Below, piece after piece: positions 23,290 through 36,784 of a stretch of 64,000 nt of DNA (within the stretch, counting starts at the first letter, position 1; each line of letters starts with the position of its first letter). The DNA is from Sindora glabra (Eukaryota > Streptophyta > Magnoliopsida > Fabales > Fabaceae). Location of the stretch: NCBI GenBank assembly GCA_020226215.1, contig CM035234.1:71317135-71381134 (forward strand), in the 5' to 3' direction. The translations under genes were made by a program, and so were the position numbers. Under the pieces are notes generated by a model. It saw nothing but the letters and a program-made list of their open reading frames with translations. It was not told the DNA's origin and made no database searches.

Positions 23290-25600
23290 TTTTTGTTTCA
23301 TTTCTAAGCACTCAATAACATTTTTTATGATTTAGAAAATAATAACTTTAAAAAAAATTCAAAATTTCATTTATGTAACCTTTTAATTTTGTTCAAAATT
23401 TTCAATATTTAAATAAAGATTTCCTTCATAATTATATAAATCATTTTATATTAATATGGAGGAAATGTTGTGTAGAAATAGTTTCATAAAATCAAAAAGT
23501 TGATGAAAATTAAACAAGACAACCAAAATTGCACTAATTAAATATTTAGAAGGATTAAAATAGGTTATTTTTTTATTAGGATGATTAAAGTCACACAATT
23601 TATATTTTAGAAGAAATGAAATTACATTTAAGCATTATTTTTTAGGGTTGCACTACCCGGGATTTGTCAATAATAAAATAACAATAATTATTTGAAAGAT
23701 CAGTCCCGTACTAACAATTGATTAATGAAGAGACTATTTGAAAATTTAAAATTAGTAAATTTTACCCAAATTTTAAAAGTATTTATGCAGGTTTTTAGTG
23801 GTAAATATATTAATAAAAATACTAAATTATTTTTCTATCAGTTTTCTTTCTTCTTTCTTTTTGATCTCACCCGTCCATTATAAATTTACTAACTGTACTA
23901 AAGAATCATCAAGAGAAAGCTTTACATAGCGTTTTTCTTGACTAATAACTTCGTAATAATATGATGTTTGGCTTTATAAAATCACCATTTTAAAACTTTA
24001 AAAGGTGTAATTTCTGAGAAAGATATGTAAACTTATGCTCCATTTTTAATAAGTAAATTTTCAATTAAGTAATTGAAGTTATTGTATTCATTGTCAAACA
24101 AATTAAGCATGTCATATTAGATGGGACTATATAATTCAAATTATTACGATGGATATAAGGAAAAAATAAAAATTCATAATAAATAAGTAAAAAATTGTAA
24201 TTACTCAAAGAATATAATATACAATAATAAACAACATATAAATATTTGTGTTAATAATTGCAATTAACCATGTAATTAATATGATGTTTGTAACAGGAAA
24301 TTTTGTAATTACAATATTTGTGAGGGTTGATAATTAAATCCTATATTAATATTAATTAAAACATGAATTATTAGCTTCATAAATCATATCATGTTAAATT
24401 AAAATTATAATGTATATGTATATATGTTTAATTTAAATTCAATGATTATGATGTTGCTGCTTTACCAAGGATATTGGTATACTTAAAAGACAAATAGGGT
24501 AGCACAAAATTTATCTAGAATTTTAAATTCTTTTTTCTCTCATTTTATTTTTCATTTCAATCATAGGTACTTTCTAAGCTATTGTTTAATCCTCCGGATG
24601 GGCACTGAGGTACAATTCTTCAATTTTTGACTTTTTGATATTGATATCAATATAAATTAAAAAAATAGAAAATTTCAAATCACAAACCGACTTCATGTTG
24701 CTACTACAAAATGACAAAGTACAGTCAATTCAATGTGCCGAACCTTATTTCTCGCGTCGCAGGCCACTTGATCGCTTTCTAAACAATGACACGTGTTATC
24801 GAGGTAAGATGTGATTGCTATACCTGCATGAGTCAAGATGTATTATCCTCATCCTTTTCTTGGATGAGAGGGGAAAAATAGAAAAATTAAAATTTTAAAA
24901 TATCACTTATTTAAATGTAAATAAAACGAAAAAGATGGAGTAACAAATATATAATTTATTATTAGCATTACTTTTTCATATTAATTTTTTTTAAATTTTC
25001 TCTTTTTCTAACATTCTCTCTTTTAACTAAATTTCAATTTTTTTAAATTTATTTCCTATTTTTATTCATCTAAGCAGGTAAGTCCTAAAATGTTTTTTAA
25101 TTAGGCGGATATGTATTCCCTCCTTCTGCTCTTTTTATTAATTTTCTTTTGTATTGAAATAGTAAAATAAATATTTTTGTGGGTTCTTTACATATAAAAA
25201 AAGACTTTTAATTCTCATTGCATATAAGTATTTTGTGCTTATTTAATATAACAGAGAAATGATTTAAAAAAAGAAGTGAGAATTCAAAGTCTTCATGCTA
25301 GATGCATGTATTATAGATGATTTTGATATGAACGTTACAACGAACACACTCTTAAAAGTTAGCTGTTGAGAAAGTCTATTGGATTATTTTCCAGTAAATG
25401 TATCCGTATAAGATATATTTTTAACTCCTAAAACATTTTCAAATAAGTGTATTATCTTAGAAGCGGTTATTGCAACCATTTTTTGTCATTCAATGTGAAA
25501 ATTCCTTTATACAAATTAAATTACCATTAATGATAGGGGAAACGGCCGGCATCATGGATGATAGTGATGATAGTAAAGCAAGACAATCACACTAAAAATT
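23290..25600 (+). repeat. Segment A of an old direct duplication
   Basis: It aligns in order and orientation with pieces of segment B: 23290-23470 with 45950-46140, 23485-24134 with 50150-50783, 24116-25450 with 58068-59398, and 25450-25600 with 59791-59960. Gaps in B are transposon insertions. Shared landmarks include GTCAATAA-AAAATAACA, ATTAGATGGGACTATATAA, TGACTTTTTGA...GCATGAG and GGGGAAACGGCCGGCATC. Identity is patchy and I estimate it at 75-85%. No coding region is conserved between the copies. Confidence 0.8.
24604..24842 (+). repeat. Non-coding module, copy 2 of 3
   Basis: It contains CAATTTTTGACTTTTTGA, a GC-richer core around CTCGCGTCGCAGGCC, the G-box-containing ACACGTGT and the closing GCATGAGTCAAGATG. 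It lies inside segment A. Confidence 0.7.
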
Positions 25601-28149
25601 TATCTAAATATTAATTATGAATCTAGATGAAATTCATGACGTGTCTACGGCTGCATTCTTCATCCCTTTGGTTTTATTTTGCTTCTTCTACATTTCCCTT
25701 TTCATTTTACCTTCTTCATTGTTAAATATTACCTTACTTCCATAACAAGAAATTAAGATAATAGAGTGCAATGAGGTTCACGAGAGAGGTAGAGAGAATT
25801 AAGTGAAATGTGCTCCACCACATGCATGAGTCTTACTACACGCTATCATTTTCATCTTCCTCTCTTGAAATAAAAGTACAGTACCTTACTTTGAGAGTAA
25901 GATAATCATTTTTTTCTCTTCATTTCTATTTTCATTTTGCATTACTTATCTTTTTATTCCTTTTTTATTCCTTCATTTATATAAACAAATATATAAACAA
26001 TAATATTTATAAAAAATAGTTAAATAATATAATAAATAAATGATATATTAATAACAATAATTATAATAATTTATGAATAATAATAAAAACAACTAAAAAT
26101 ATATTATATTACATATTTATATTTTAATTTAATATATAAAATTTAGATACATTTACATGCATAATTTTAGTGTATTTTTCTTTTTCTTTTTTATATTTTT
26201 ACTTTGTCTTTAAAGTAGTAGATGAGTTTTTCTACATTTTTGTTTTAATCATTTTTTTAAGCTTATGTTGTTAAGTTTGGAGATAAGTTTTTTTTCTTTT
26301 TTCTTTAAGAAAATATAAATCTTTTATTCTCTTTCTTGTATTTTTCCTTTTTTTTTCCTCAGCAAATTGGACTCTCATATGTTTAAGTTTTTTTTATATA
26401 GTTTTTATATTAGAAGTGCAAACTTATAATACTATTTTAAGTTTTTTTCTATAATTTTGATATTAGAAGTGCAAACTTATAATACTATTTTAACATAACA
26501 ACAAAAGTTATAGTATGATACACATATAAAACCATTTACCTATGTTTTATAATAAATTAGACATTTTCATTACAAAAAAATAAATTATACATTTTAATTC
26601 TAAATTTTAACTTCTCTCCTTGTCCTCCATTTTGTACCCCTTTTTTCATATAAATAATATAATTATAGCTTATATACAATAATAAAATAATAGATATTTT
26701 ATAATATCATATTTATATTTATATTATATTTCATATTTTTTATATATAAAACTACAAAAATTTAAATCGATTTAATTTGTGATTCTAGGGAACTTTTTTT
26801 TATTTATTTTCTTCACTAATTTTGCTTTTTGTCTAATTTGACATTACTTACACAATGATTTTGAAATACACGTAGTAAACAATTTTTTTTTTCTAAATTT
26901 TAACTTTTAATTTTTCTTATAATTTAAACAAATTTATCATTCAATTTAGATATAAGTATTTTTTAAAGTTAATACGAGATTTTAAATTTTTTTTAAATTT
27001 TAAGTTTTTCTTTTACATTTCATCTTTTACCTTATATAACAAATATATAAATATTAACATTTACCATAAAATTTATAAATTTTCAAATAATACAATAATA
27101 ATTTTTATATAATAATAAAATAAATAGTAATATATATTTTTAAAAGGATATTTATATTTATATCATATATGTACACTCAAATATTAAATTTTATATCTTT
27201 TAGATGAATTTAATGAGCTTGCAGGGGATGAGTGCTCTATATAATTAAATTAATCAATTGGATATTATATTTTTAATATATAATTAAAAATTAATATCAA
27301 TATTATGTACATAAATCTTATCAATATTTTATTGATATTAATTTTTAAGTGCTATATTTCAAATTAAATATCAATTAAAAATTTGTGAAAGATACAATAT
27401 AAAATGTGTTAATTTATATTTAATTGGTATATTTTAAAAATAAATCAAACCCTTAATATAAAAATATAAACTGATTACATATTTTATTCTTTTTACAAAA
27501 TTATTTAAAATTGAGATCAAATTCATTTTTATCATTTTAAAACTGAAATGATTTCTTTTTATGTTGTAAGTATTTTTTTCTCAAGTATCAAATCACAAGC
27601 AATTTTTTTCTTTTATTACAGTTTGCAGCTCACGCACCTAAGTTTTTTCTTGGTACTTTCTTTTTTTAATTCTTAATACTTTATAACTCATATACCATTT
27701 TTCTTTCTTTTGTTTTTCAATATCTTTTTGATATCAAATTTCAAATACTATATTGCAAATTAAATATATATTGAGTAGTTAGGTTTTCTGAATGTCTTAA
27801 TATAAATATAGAAAGTATTAAATTATTTTTAATTAATATTTCTCAAAGACTGAGACAAACTCTTTATATAAAAATATAATAAGTACATGTTTCTTTCTTT
27901 TCATAAATATATGTTAAAATTTATATTTTTTATTTTGGAAGCATATAATAAATATTAATTAAATTATTTTTATTTTTAATAAAATTATATTAGAATAATA
28001 ATCAAATGTATATATGATGATAATGAAAATAAATGAATATGCATGTGAAACATTATATCTACTTTCTTATCTTTCATAATCTTACATATTAACGATAAGT
28101 TTTTTTTTTTTTTGGTATTGTGTTTCTCACTCTTTTTTTAAAGTCATTT

Positions 28150-28273
<124 letters not shown>

Positions 28274-28696
28274 TAGGTGATTTAATTGTCAAAAAGAACT
28301 TCTCATATCATTTATAAATAAAAATATAAAATTATTTTTATTTAATTTAACAAATGGCCATCTTATTGTTTTATCCCTTTCTCTCCCAATTTTAATTTTT
28401 TATAGTAAATTAAAAATAGAAAATACAAGAATAAAAAGCCGTCTTTGGTATTTCTAATTTTTTGTGCCATAATACTTATTTTGATAATATTTTCTATAAA
28501 TTTTAATATATATATAATAGTAATCTTAATTTTTATATAATTTAATTTAAATTTCTTAGAAAATTAAAAATAAAAATTACAAACTTAAAAAAATCATTTA
28601 TCTTAATTAAAGCTCATTGATACTTCTAATTTTTTATATTATAGTTTTAAAGGGAATAATAATCATTTTGACAATGTGTTAACTTTATGAGAAGTT

Positions 28697-28699
<3 letters not shown>

Positions 28700-28752
<53 letters not shown>
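28700..28752. repeat. (TA)n microsatellite
   Basis: About 26 uninterrupted TA units, self-complementary. Confidence 0.95.
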
Positions 28753-28754
<2 letters not shown>

Positions 28755-28800
28755 AAGTTAATTCTTAAAATTTATTAATTTCTTACCATTAACCAAGTAA

Positions 28801-29299
28801 CTTTGAGCACCTTTTATAAAGAAGATATTTCTTAATACCAATAAAATAACTTTGAGAACAAAGTCCATTAATTTCAATATTAGAGGAAGTATTTTTTATT
28901 TTTCTTCTACATTTGTATATGATACATGATGAATCAATTTTTTAATAATATTTATTAACAAGACTAAAAAATAAATACGAGACAAAAACTTGATCTTTAT
29001 TTAAATTTAATTGTCACATACATCAATATTATGTAAGTTGATTACTTTGAGTACTTCTTAAAAATGAAGTATTTCTTAATATCAATAAAATATTTTGAAG
29101 ACAAAATCCAATAATTTCAAAACTAGAGGAGGTATTTTTTTGTTTTTCTCTTATATTTGTATATAGTACATGATGAATCAATTTTTTTTATAATATTTAT
29201 TAATGAACTAAACAAACTAAAAAATAAATATGAGTTAAAAACTTGATCTTTAATTTAAATTTAATTGTCACGTACATCAATATTATGTAAGTTGATTAC
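28801..29299 (+). repeat. Two-copy tandem repeat, period about 244 bp
   Basis: Copy 1 starts CTTTGAGCACC at 28801 and copy 2 starts CTTTGAGTAC at 29045. Both contain ATACATGATGAATCAATTTT or near variants, and both end with ATTATGTAAGTTGATTAC. Roughly 85% identical by eye. Confidence 0.85.
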
Positions 29300-30114
29300 A
29301 ATTTTATAAATTTGCATACAAACATTATCAAGTTAGGAAGAGTTTTTCATTCTATCATTACTTATAACTATTATAATCATAAAAATTGCACCTAAAAAAT
29401 TAGGACAATAAAAATAAATTCATATAAATCTTCAAATTTTAAACGTTTAAATCTGATGTGCTATTAATGTATGGTATTTTACAGTATTATTGATATATAT
29501 AAAAATAATATATCATTAAAAAAAGTAATAATAAGTAAGAATTTTTACTAGTAATAAAAAATTATTTTAATTTTAATAATATAATAAAATAAAAATGTAA
29601 TAATATAAAATTAATTTACATTTATAATATATTAAATTTAATTTTTTAATATATATATTATTCGGATGTTATTAAACAATGAATTAAGTAAAGCCGGAGC
29701 GCGGTATATAGTATACGAAGCTTTCTAGCGAAGTACCAAATCATATCTCAACGACACGTGTCAATAAGCATTAGAGCACGTACAAGTAAGGAAATGTACG
29801 AAGCTAAATATAAAGTATATTAAAATAATAAATTCTTTTTTTTTTTTCCTTTTTTGATAGCAAACGGAAGGTTGCAGAACAAAAAACAACTTACCCAGAA
29901 TCAATGATAAGCCTAACAGACCCAGGATAAACAGTAGTCCCTATGTCAAAAATTAAGATAGATTTATGTTCTTAGGACTACTACTACACATTTGTAGTTG
30001 AGACGGCATATTCCATTTTTCACAAGCACTTCCCATAAGAGTTTGCTCCCTTGTAAATATGTGGGATCTGCCTATATTTTATAATTGAAAATTAATATTT
30101 AAAGTTATAATATA

Positions 30115-30505
30115 AAAAATAATTTTTAAAAAAGTTATTATCAATTATATTTTTTATATTTAAAATTAAATATTTATAATATTTTTATCATGTCATTATT
30201 TTCTATAAAAAATGGAGCCTGGGTCGAGTGTGATTAATCCTTAAATTTTAAACATGTGCTAATATTTATGATTTATTAATTTGAAGTAAAATTTAATTAA
30301 TATTTCACATTTCTGAACTGTTTATTAACAACGCGGCAGACCTTGTTGAAAAATCATGAGCGTAGAGGAGATGCATTTGAAAACGCGAGGGCTCAGTTAC
30401 TCGGTAGCTTCTGGAACTTAGCTAACAGTTTTGGCTTAATGCTGGCAGCCTTCTACTGTACATTACGGTTGCATATCCTTTTCAACCAATTATATTTATC
30501 AGACT
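30115..30505 (+). repeat. Segment A, distal block
   Basis: It aligns with 60325-60680. Shared blocks include GGAGCCTGG, TGTGATTAATCCTTAAATTT, GCAGACCTTGTTG and TATTTATCAGACTGCTTT. A 66-codon ORF here (30343-30543) is broken in the B copy by indels that are not multiples of three, so it does not look coding. Confidence 0.75.
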
Positions 30506-31525
30506 GCTTTTCCTTAAATTATAAATCTTTTTATTTTTGGTAAATCTAGAGCAAATTCAAACAGTTTACATAATTTTTAATAAATAATAATTTAATATTA
30601 AAAATGTCCAACCTTCTAAAAGTATAAACTTCTCATTTTTCTTTTCAGCCATTTTGAGAAATTACAAATCCGTTTATTTTACTGAAAAATAATATGATAG
30701 AGGAAAATACATTCCATTAAAAATATTTGTCTGTATAAATAAATATTTTTTTAACATTTAGTAATATAGGTTTGTATAAAAAAGGAAAATATTTTCCAAA
30801 TATATTAATTTTTTAAAATTCAGATATACTATTTAATATTATTGTATTTTAGTTTAGGTATCAAATAATATAGAAAAAATTATAATATTTTGCAAATTAT
30901 CTAATTTGTAGAAGGAAATTTGAAGCCATTTACTTTACCGTCCAATAAACAAATAACATATCATTATTTGCATTTTACATGCATAAAGAATGTATTAAGT
31001 GAAAGAAGTTTTTTATGTAAGAATAAGAGAAGTGAATTATGATCATTAAATTTAATATTGAAAGATTATAATTAAAATATAAAGTTATATAATTTTTTTA
31101 AATGATCATGTAACATTTATTAATATTTTAATTTTAACCATCAATCTAAGACCTACTAGTGACTATTTACTCCTCTTACTTCTCAAGTGAAAACATTCTT
31201 CCCACTTGATATGCTCATGGTATATATATATACAGTTGACATTATCCAAATAGAAATAAAAATAAATAAAAATTTTCATTTTTAAAATTTTAAATTACAA
31301 AAATTAATTAAAAATTGACTAAAATTTATTTGCCAAAAGTAAATTTCCGCCAGAACAAACACATCTGCGTGTTGTAAAAGAAACGAGTTGAGGTCGATAT
31401 AGAGACCTCAATTTGTCATACAGGTAGCAAGAAGTATGTAAAAAAAATAGAAAAAAAAACACAATACTAAAATATTTATTAGTCTAATAGTATTGAATTA
31501 TTATTTTAAAGGTATGAGTTAGATA
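30506..31525. other. AT-rich intergenic DNA, no gene seen
   Basis: Low-complexity sequence between segment A and the CACTA element. No repeat boundary or coding region was recognised. Confidence 0.6.
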
Positions 31526-31545
31526 CACTACAGCAAAAAAGACTT
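31526..31545. repeat. CACTA terminal inverted repeat, left
   Basis: It starts CACTACAGCAAAAAAG and matches the right terminus over about 14 bp with one difference. Confidence 0.85.
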
Positions 31546-31900
31546 TTAGCGGCGACATTTGTCGTCGCTAAAAAGTTTTCGGTCGTCGCAAAAGAAAAAG
31601 TCGTCGTTAAAAATGTCGTCGGTGTAGGTTCGTGCCTAAAGAGATCATTAGCGACGACAATTTGTCGTCGCTAAAAGGTAGACCTTTTGCGACGACAAAG
31701 TCGTCGCAGAAAACAATTTCAAATTTCAAATTTCAAAAAAATTTGAAATTTGATTTTTAGCGGCGACAATAGTCGTCGCTATAGGTTAGATGTCGTCGCT
31801 GAAGATAGACTTTCAGCGACGACAATTGTCGTCGCTGAAAGTCTATCTTCAGCGACGACTTCTAACCTATAGCGACGACTATTGTCGCCGCTAAAAATTT
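31545..31900. repeat. Left subterminal repeats with a 146-bp near-perfect palindrome
   Basis: At least fifteen GTCGTCGC or GCGACGAC cores occur in about 350 bp. At 31753-31898 two 73-bp arms are inverted repeats of each other centred on CAATTG, with a single mismatch (31791 against 31860). Each arm carries four GTCGTCGC/GCGACGAC/GGCGAC cores. Confidence 0.95.
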
Positions 31901-32235
31901 TTTAAATTTTTTTTAAAAAATTTAAAATCAAATTATCGTATATTTCAAATGATATATTCTTTATTTTAATTTACTTGACTCGTTTAATAATTTTTTTTGA
32001 ATTTAATTTAATTTATTTTAATATAAATTATACAATTATAATATATCAGTCGTATTATTAATAATGTTTAACAATTTGATCTAACATAAAAAATTAATAC
32101 TCATAAAGCAATGGTAAAAATAATATTTATATAAATAAACTAATATATATACATCATCTATGTAAATGTGCACATATAGAAAATATAAAAATACATAAAC
32201 AAAATATACTATGGGGGAAGTAGGGAGGTGCAAAA
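31901..32235. other. AT-rich 3' region inside the CACTA element
   Basis: Non-coding sequence between the subterminal repeats and the stop codon of the second pseudogene. It probably holds that gene's 3' UTR. Confidence 0.5.
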
Positions 32236-34034
32236 TCACAGTGCATCGTGATCGTCGTTGTCATCATCATCATCATCATCATCCTGACTACGAGGATGAT
32301 ACAATGATGGTGGCGGCTGAGCGGTAGGTGCAGGCGCAAATCTACTCGGCCTAGGCAGTGTAGCAGCAGCAAATGGAGGCGGCGGTAGGACGATACCCTG
32401 CTGTCTAAGGATCGAGGTCATCTCAGTAAGATAAGTCCCAAACTGCTGCTGCATCTGCTGCTGCTGCATCATCTCCTGCTGCTGTATAATCTGCTGCTGC
32501 TGCTGATCAAGCCGCTGCTGCTGCTGCTGAATTAATAGCTGGCTTTGCTCAACCTGCTCCCGATTCTGGTGTAACTGCTCCTGCAACTCACCGACCTGAG
32601 ACACGGTCTGTGAGCTCGTCGCTGTGCTAGAAGTCCCCATCGAACGATAAGTCTGACCAGCAAGTACACGCCCAACAGCCTTCCTGTACCCTCGACGAGT
32701 GCCAAGTACCTCATCGGTGATGGCAGCCTCATCTAACTGTACAGGAGTCGTAGGCAGGCTAGTGGATGATACACTAGACTGTACATGCTGAGTCATGAGC
32801 TCAGTCATCCTCGCCTTAAATTATTAAAAAAAAAGTAATAAGAAATCTATCTTAGAAGATATATTTGTAAAATTTTATTTAAAATATGAAATTCAAACAA
32901 CTTACATGTTGCCCCTGAGGGATCGGATGCACCCACTCCCCCGACCTGTATGTGTGTCGGTCCCTAAAGTTATCGGGCACCGACTGTAGCTCACCAGTAT
33001 CTCTGTTTCTCTGTTCAATTTTTGCAACAAAAAAAAGGATGAAGGGTAGTAATACTATTTAACAAATGTATATATTTAAAAAAGATAGAAAAAATTTAAA
33101 TTACCTTATCAAAGCGATGTGCAGCAATAGACAATGCCGGTCATTCACGACCTTCTGTGCTCTATTATTTGTATTTCTTGTAGACAACTCCTGCAAATTA
33201 AGAGAAAAAAGTTAAATTTTAATGTTCACAATCTACTAATTATGAAATACTGACATAATACCATAAAATATCATACTTACCCTGTACTTGTCACTATCAA
33301 AGAAGTCCACACACCTCTGCCATGTCTGCGGTGAGACAGACCGAGGCATACAACGTCGAGCTCGATCCAAGTCATACTCCTCGTATCGATCACCTCCATG
33401 CTCTAAGAAATGCTTATTCAACCTGTACTTCCAATCTCGGTACAGGTTGGCAGCAGTCCGCATCAAACCAGAGAGTGCTCTATCTCGATCACCCTCGGAG
33501 ATGCCCTGGAACTCGAAATGGGACTGCATTATAAGACATTTAATAAATTTGTAAGTCATCTATTTAGAAATTTCAATCTCAAAGACATTAATTCAAAAGG
33601 AAATGGATACTTACGCAAACCTCCTGCACAACTCTATCTCGAATCTCCTGAGGTACAGCCCGCCATGACTTATAATAAAGCGGCACGTGGGCGCGGATCA
33701 TGCTGCCAATATCACGAGGGAGATGACTGGCATTCTCACCAACCACATGCCATGTACCAGTCGTATCAAACTATACAGGCACCGGTCTGCCTCCACCCCT
33801 GCCAATCTTCTCGTGTAGTCTTAGGGACCTATTCGGCCCCCTCTTCTTAGCAGGTGCTACTTTATTTAATAAAGAAAAATATTAACAAAATAAACATAAT
33901 ATTTAATTAAGCTTAGGTATGCACAATTAATAACAAATACATGAGCCCTCACACTGAGATGGAATACGGCTGGGTCGCTCCGGTGGGTCGCCTCCAGCGT
34001 CACCTCCGTGGTATCGTGCCTCAACATCCGCCAT
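32236..34034 (-). pseudogene. CACTA second gene (Transposase_24-like, TnpA/ORF1 type), six exons, broken
   Basis: Exons are read by GT-AG sites at 34034-33953, 33859-33615, 33523-33281, 33190-33105, 33010-32905 and 32814-32236. Exon 1 starts MADVEARYHGGDAGG. The middle exons hold the conserved core: ENASHLPRDIGSMIRAHVPL in exon 2 and SHFEFQGISEGDRDRALSGL, then WQRCVDFFDSDKYR, in exon 3. This matches the plant transposase family often called Transposase_24. The last exon has a glutamine-rich coiled segment, a proline-rich stretch and an acidic tail with eight consecutive Asp. The product would bind subterminal repeats. It is disabled by a TAG at 33771-33773 in exon 2 and a one-base frame loss near 33137 in exon 4. 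A further small indel in exon 5 is possible. Confidence 0.8.
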
Positions 34035-34191
34035 AACTAAAATAATACACATCATATAAGTAATTAAAAAGAACTCAATGTCCAGTTGAAGGATGAAATG
34101 GTTCAATCTCTTACAATCACATTTATTATTTTAATAATCATGCTTACACAATTATGAGTTGTAGTTGTAGTTTGAATATGTTATTTTTTCC

Positions 34192-36784
34192 CTAATCAGA
34201 ATCAGTGTCGGTGATCCTAACAGACTGATGGTCATCGAATTCTCCTTCATTATCAGATTGTGTGGACTCCTCATCCATATAATCATCAATTGTTTCATCT
34301 TCAAGGCTCTCGTCATCATCGATGAAGGTGTCTTCTCCATGAGCACCAGGTCCAACATTCCTGTGCGTTGGAACGATTGAAGGACTATTTCTTTCATTAC
34401 CTAGATGTACTAGATCGAAATCTCCCAAATCAACTGTGAGGTTGAAGTTGGACGAGTTACTATCCTGCAGAAATAACAGGTCTTGTGCATTATCTCCATC
34501 ACTGGGTAGATCCCATATATCGCGATGCACCATATTATGGACGACCCTCCAATTTGGTCCATTAAGGAAATCCTCAATGTAAAACACTTGTTTTGCTTGA
34601 GTAGCAAGTATGTAAGGATCATCCTTGTACCATTGTCCGTTGATGGAGATACTTGTGATATTCTTGTCAGTATAGAGTTTCTTCTTTGTAGAATCAATGT
34701 CATACCACTTGCATTTAAATAAAGTCACATTGTACTTATTTAAATAAGTCAACTCAATTATTTCTTCCAGTACACCATAAAACATGTTGCCATCAATCCC
34801 CGGAACAGAAATGCCACTATTTTGCGTTTTATGCTTCTCATCCCGAGCTTTGGCTACAAAACGTACTCCATTCATAATACACGCAGAGTATACCATGTTA
34901 GTGAAACTAGGACCGGATGCTAATGACAGTAACTCTTCGGTGGCCTCTGGGGAACCGTTCCTATGTAAATAGTACATCTACAAAAGTAGCAATTATTCCA
35001 AGAATTAAATTAAAATATCAACAAGAGAAATGAACAATATTTAAGATATCCGTTCAATGGATTTGGGAAGAAAAAAATCCTTACCTTCGAGTAAAACCAG
35101 GAGGGGAATTTGGTTCTCTGTAAGCTATCAATATCTTCAGCACCACTTTGTTCGAGTTCCAATCGATGCTCACTGTAGAACATAACAATCTTAGTCTATT
35201 GTAATCACAAAAGGGAGAAGAACATAACTGAAGTTTAAGATACTCACTGGAGATATTTTTCAATCTCAGTACAATTATTCAAGATGTACCATACTGCAAT
35301 ATCCCGATCCTTCCTATCGAAATGAGAAATTGTCTTCTTCCCTATCGGTCGACATTGGGACTGGAACATCGACAATGTCCTTCTTGTTTGACTAGGTGTT
35401 ACATCTTGATTTTTATCAGAGCGGTTGAATCTAGTTTCCACTCCTTCCAAATACATGGAGAAAAACGTCAACGCCTCATCAACAATATATCCTTCTGCAA
35501 TTGAACCCTCCAATCGAGCACGATTTCGAATGTAATCCTTTAACTTTTTTATATACCTCTCATATGGGTACATCCACCGAAAATGAACGGGTCCTCCTTC
35601 CAATGCTTCGTCTGGCAGATGCATCACCAAGTGAACCATTATGTCAAAAAATGCTGGGGGGTATATCCTCTCAAGCTTGCACAAAATTATGATAATGTCT
35701 TGTTTGGTTTGCAGAATATCCTCCCTGTTAAGAGTTCTAGCACATATTTGACTAAAGAAATTGCATAACTCGACAAGTGGATATGATAATTCCATTAGCA
35801 AAAAAGCTCGGACACCTGGTCCTAACAGTCTTTGCATAATAACATGACAATCATGTGATTTCAACCCCTTTAACTTCAGGTCACGATCTGTGACATTCTT
35901 ACTAAGACACCCAGCAAAGCTATCTAGAAATTTCACATTCTTTATATACTAACAAAATCATTTTCGCTCTTCTTGGTTAAGCGTATATCCAGCATGTGGC
36001 TTCAAAAGTTGACCCCTCTTCTTGGTTAAGCGTATATCCAGCATGGGTACATCCATCGACTCTCCCCACAAATTGGATAATTATCTTTAGAAGCATGATC
36101 TTTCCAAAAAAGTGCGCAATCATGTTTGCATACATGGATTGATTCATACCCCAACCCTAACTTGTTGAGCCATTTCCTTGCACCATAGTACGAATCAGGC
36201 AATTTATTATCGTTTGGAAGTGCCTCTTTTAATAATCGAAGAAGAGCATCAAATGATTTGTTTGTCCACTTATGCAGAACCTTCAAATGCATAAGTTTGA
36301 CCAAGAAGTTCAATGCTGAAAATGTTGTGCAACCTGGATACAACTCTGTTTCTACTTGCTCGAATAGGTTATCATAGTTACTATATTTTGTTCCAATGTC
36401 TTCGTCAGCCGCATTCTCACACTTGTACTCGTCATTGTGAAAATTAACTTTAGTTGCCTCAGGGCTAATGAAATCATGTATAATATCTGCCAGCTCATCT
36501 CTATTGTTAGGAGATATCCCACTAGTTCCTCTCGAAGTCGAAACATCTGCTTCACCGTGATGTACCCAATTTATGTATAATGGATGAAATCCATTATCTA
36601 TAATATGCGCCTCCAATGTTAGTAATGGCTGGAATATTAAATTCACACACTTTTTGCATGGACATCTTACCATACCCTTTTCATCGGCAAAGTTTTTGGC
36701 TCTTTGAACAAATCTTACTGCACCATTCCAATACTCATCCGACAATCGATTTGGTAGATGTATCTAACTTTTATCGACAGACAT
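34192..36784 (-). pseudogene. CACTA Tnp2-type transposase gene, catalytic core deleted
   Basis: The gene reads leftwards. The N-terminal transposase-associated domain (36745-36026) shows MVRCPCKKCVN and later WLNKLGLGYESIHVCKHDC and CPICGESRW-type ends. The likely true start is at 36784, with a TAG at 36764-36766 where a Trp would be expected. Directly after ESRW the sequence jumps to the end of the protein, so the whole Tnp2 DDE core is missing. Next comes a DUF4218 domain (35936-35248) with GLKSHDCHVIMQRLL and YIRNRARLEGSIAEGYIVDE, preceded by two in-frame stops. A small exon (35172-35085) joins it in frame to the DUF4216 exon (34977-34192), which shows ACIMNGVRFVAKARDEKHKT and TQNSGISVPG and ends in an acidic tail. 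The order matches intact plant CACTA genes, minus the core. Confidence 0.88.
35967..36045 (-). repeat. 30-bp direct repeat at the transposase deletion junction
   Basis: The 30 bp at 35967-35996 are repeated exactly at 36016-36045, with 19 bp between. The copy nearer 35967 lies in its natural place before the DUF4218 domain, where it encodes AGYTLNQEE. The second abuts the end of the N-terminal domain. This looks like filler DNA copied during repair of the break that removed the core. Confidence 0.85.

Noticed and set aside
30343..30543. 66-codon ORF in segment A
   Set aside because: The duplicate at 60510-60680 has indels that break the frame, so there is no sign of coding constraint.
31545..31900. 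Regularly repeated units resembling a CRISPR-like or satellite array
   Set aside because: The units are in both orientations at a CACTA terminus and match known subterminal repeat architecture.
33288..35768. Plus-strand ORFs across the CACTA pseudogenes
   Set aside because: They are antisense shadows of minus-strand exons whose domains and splice sites are clear.
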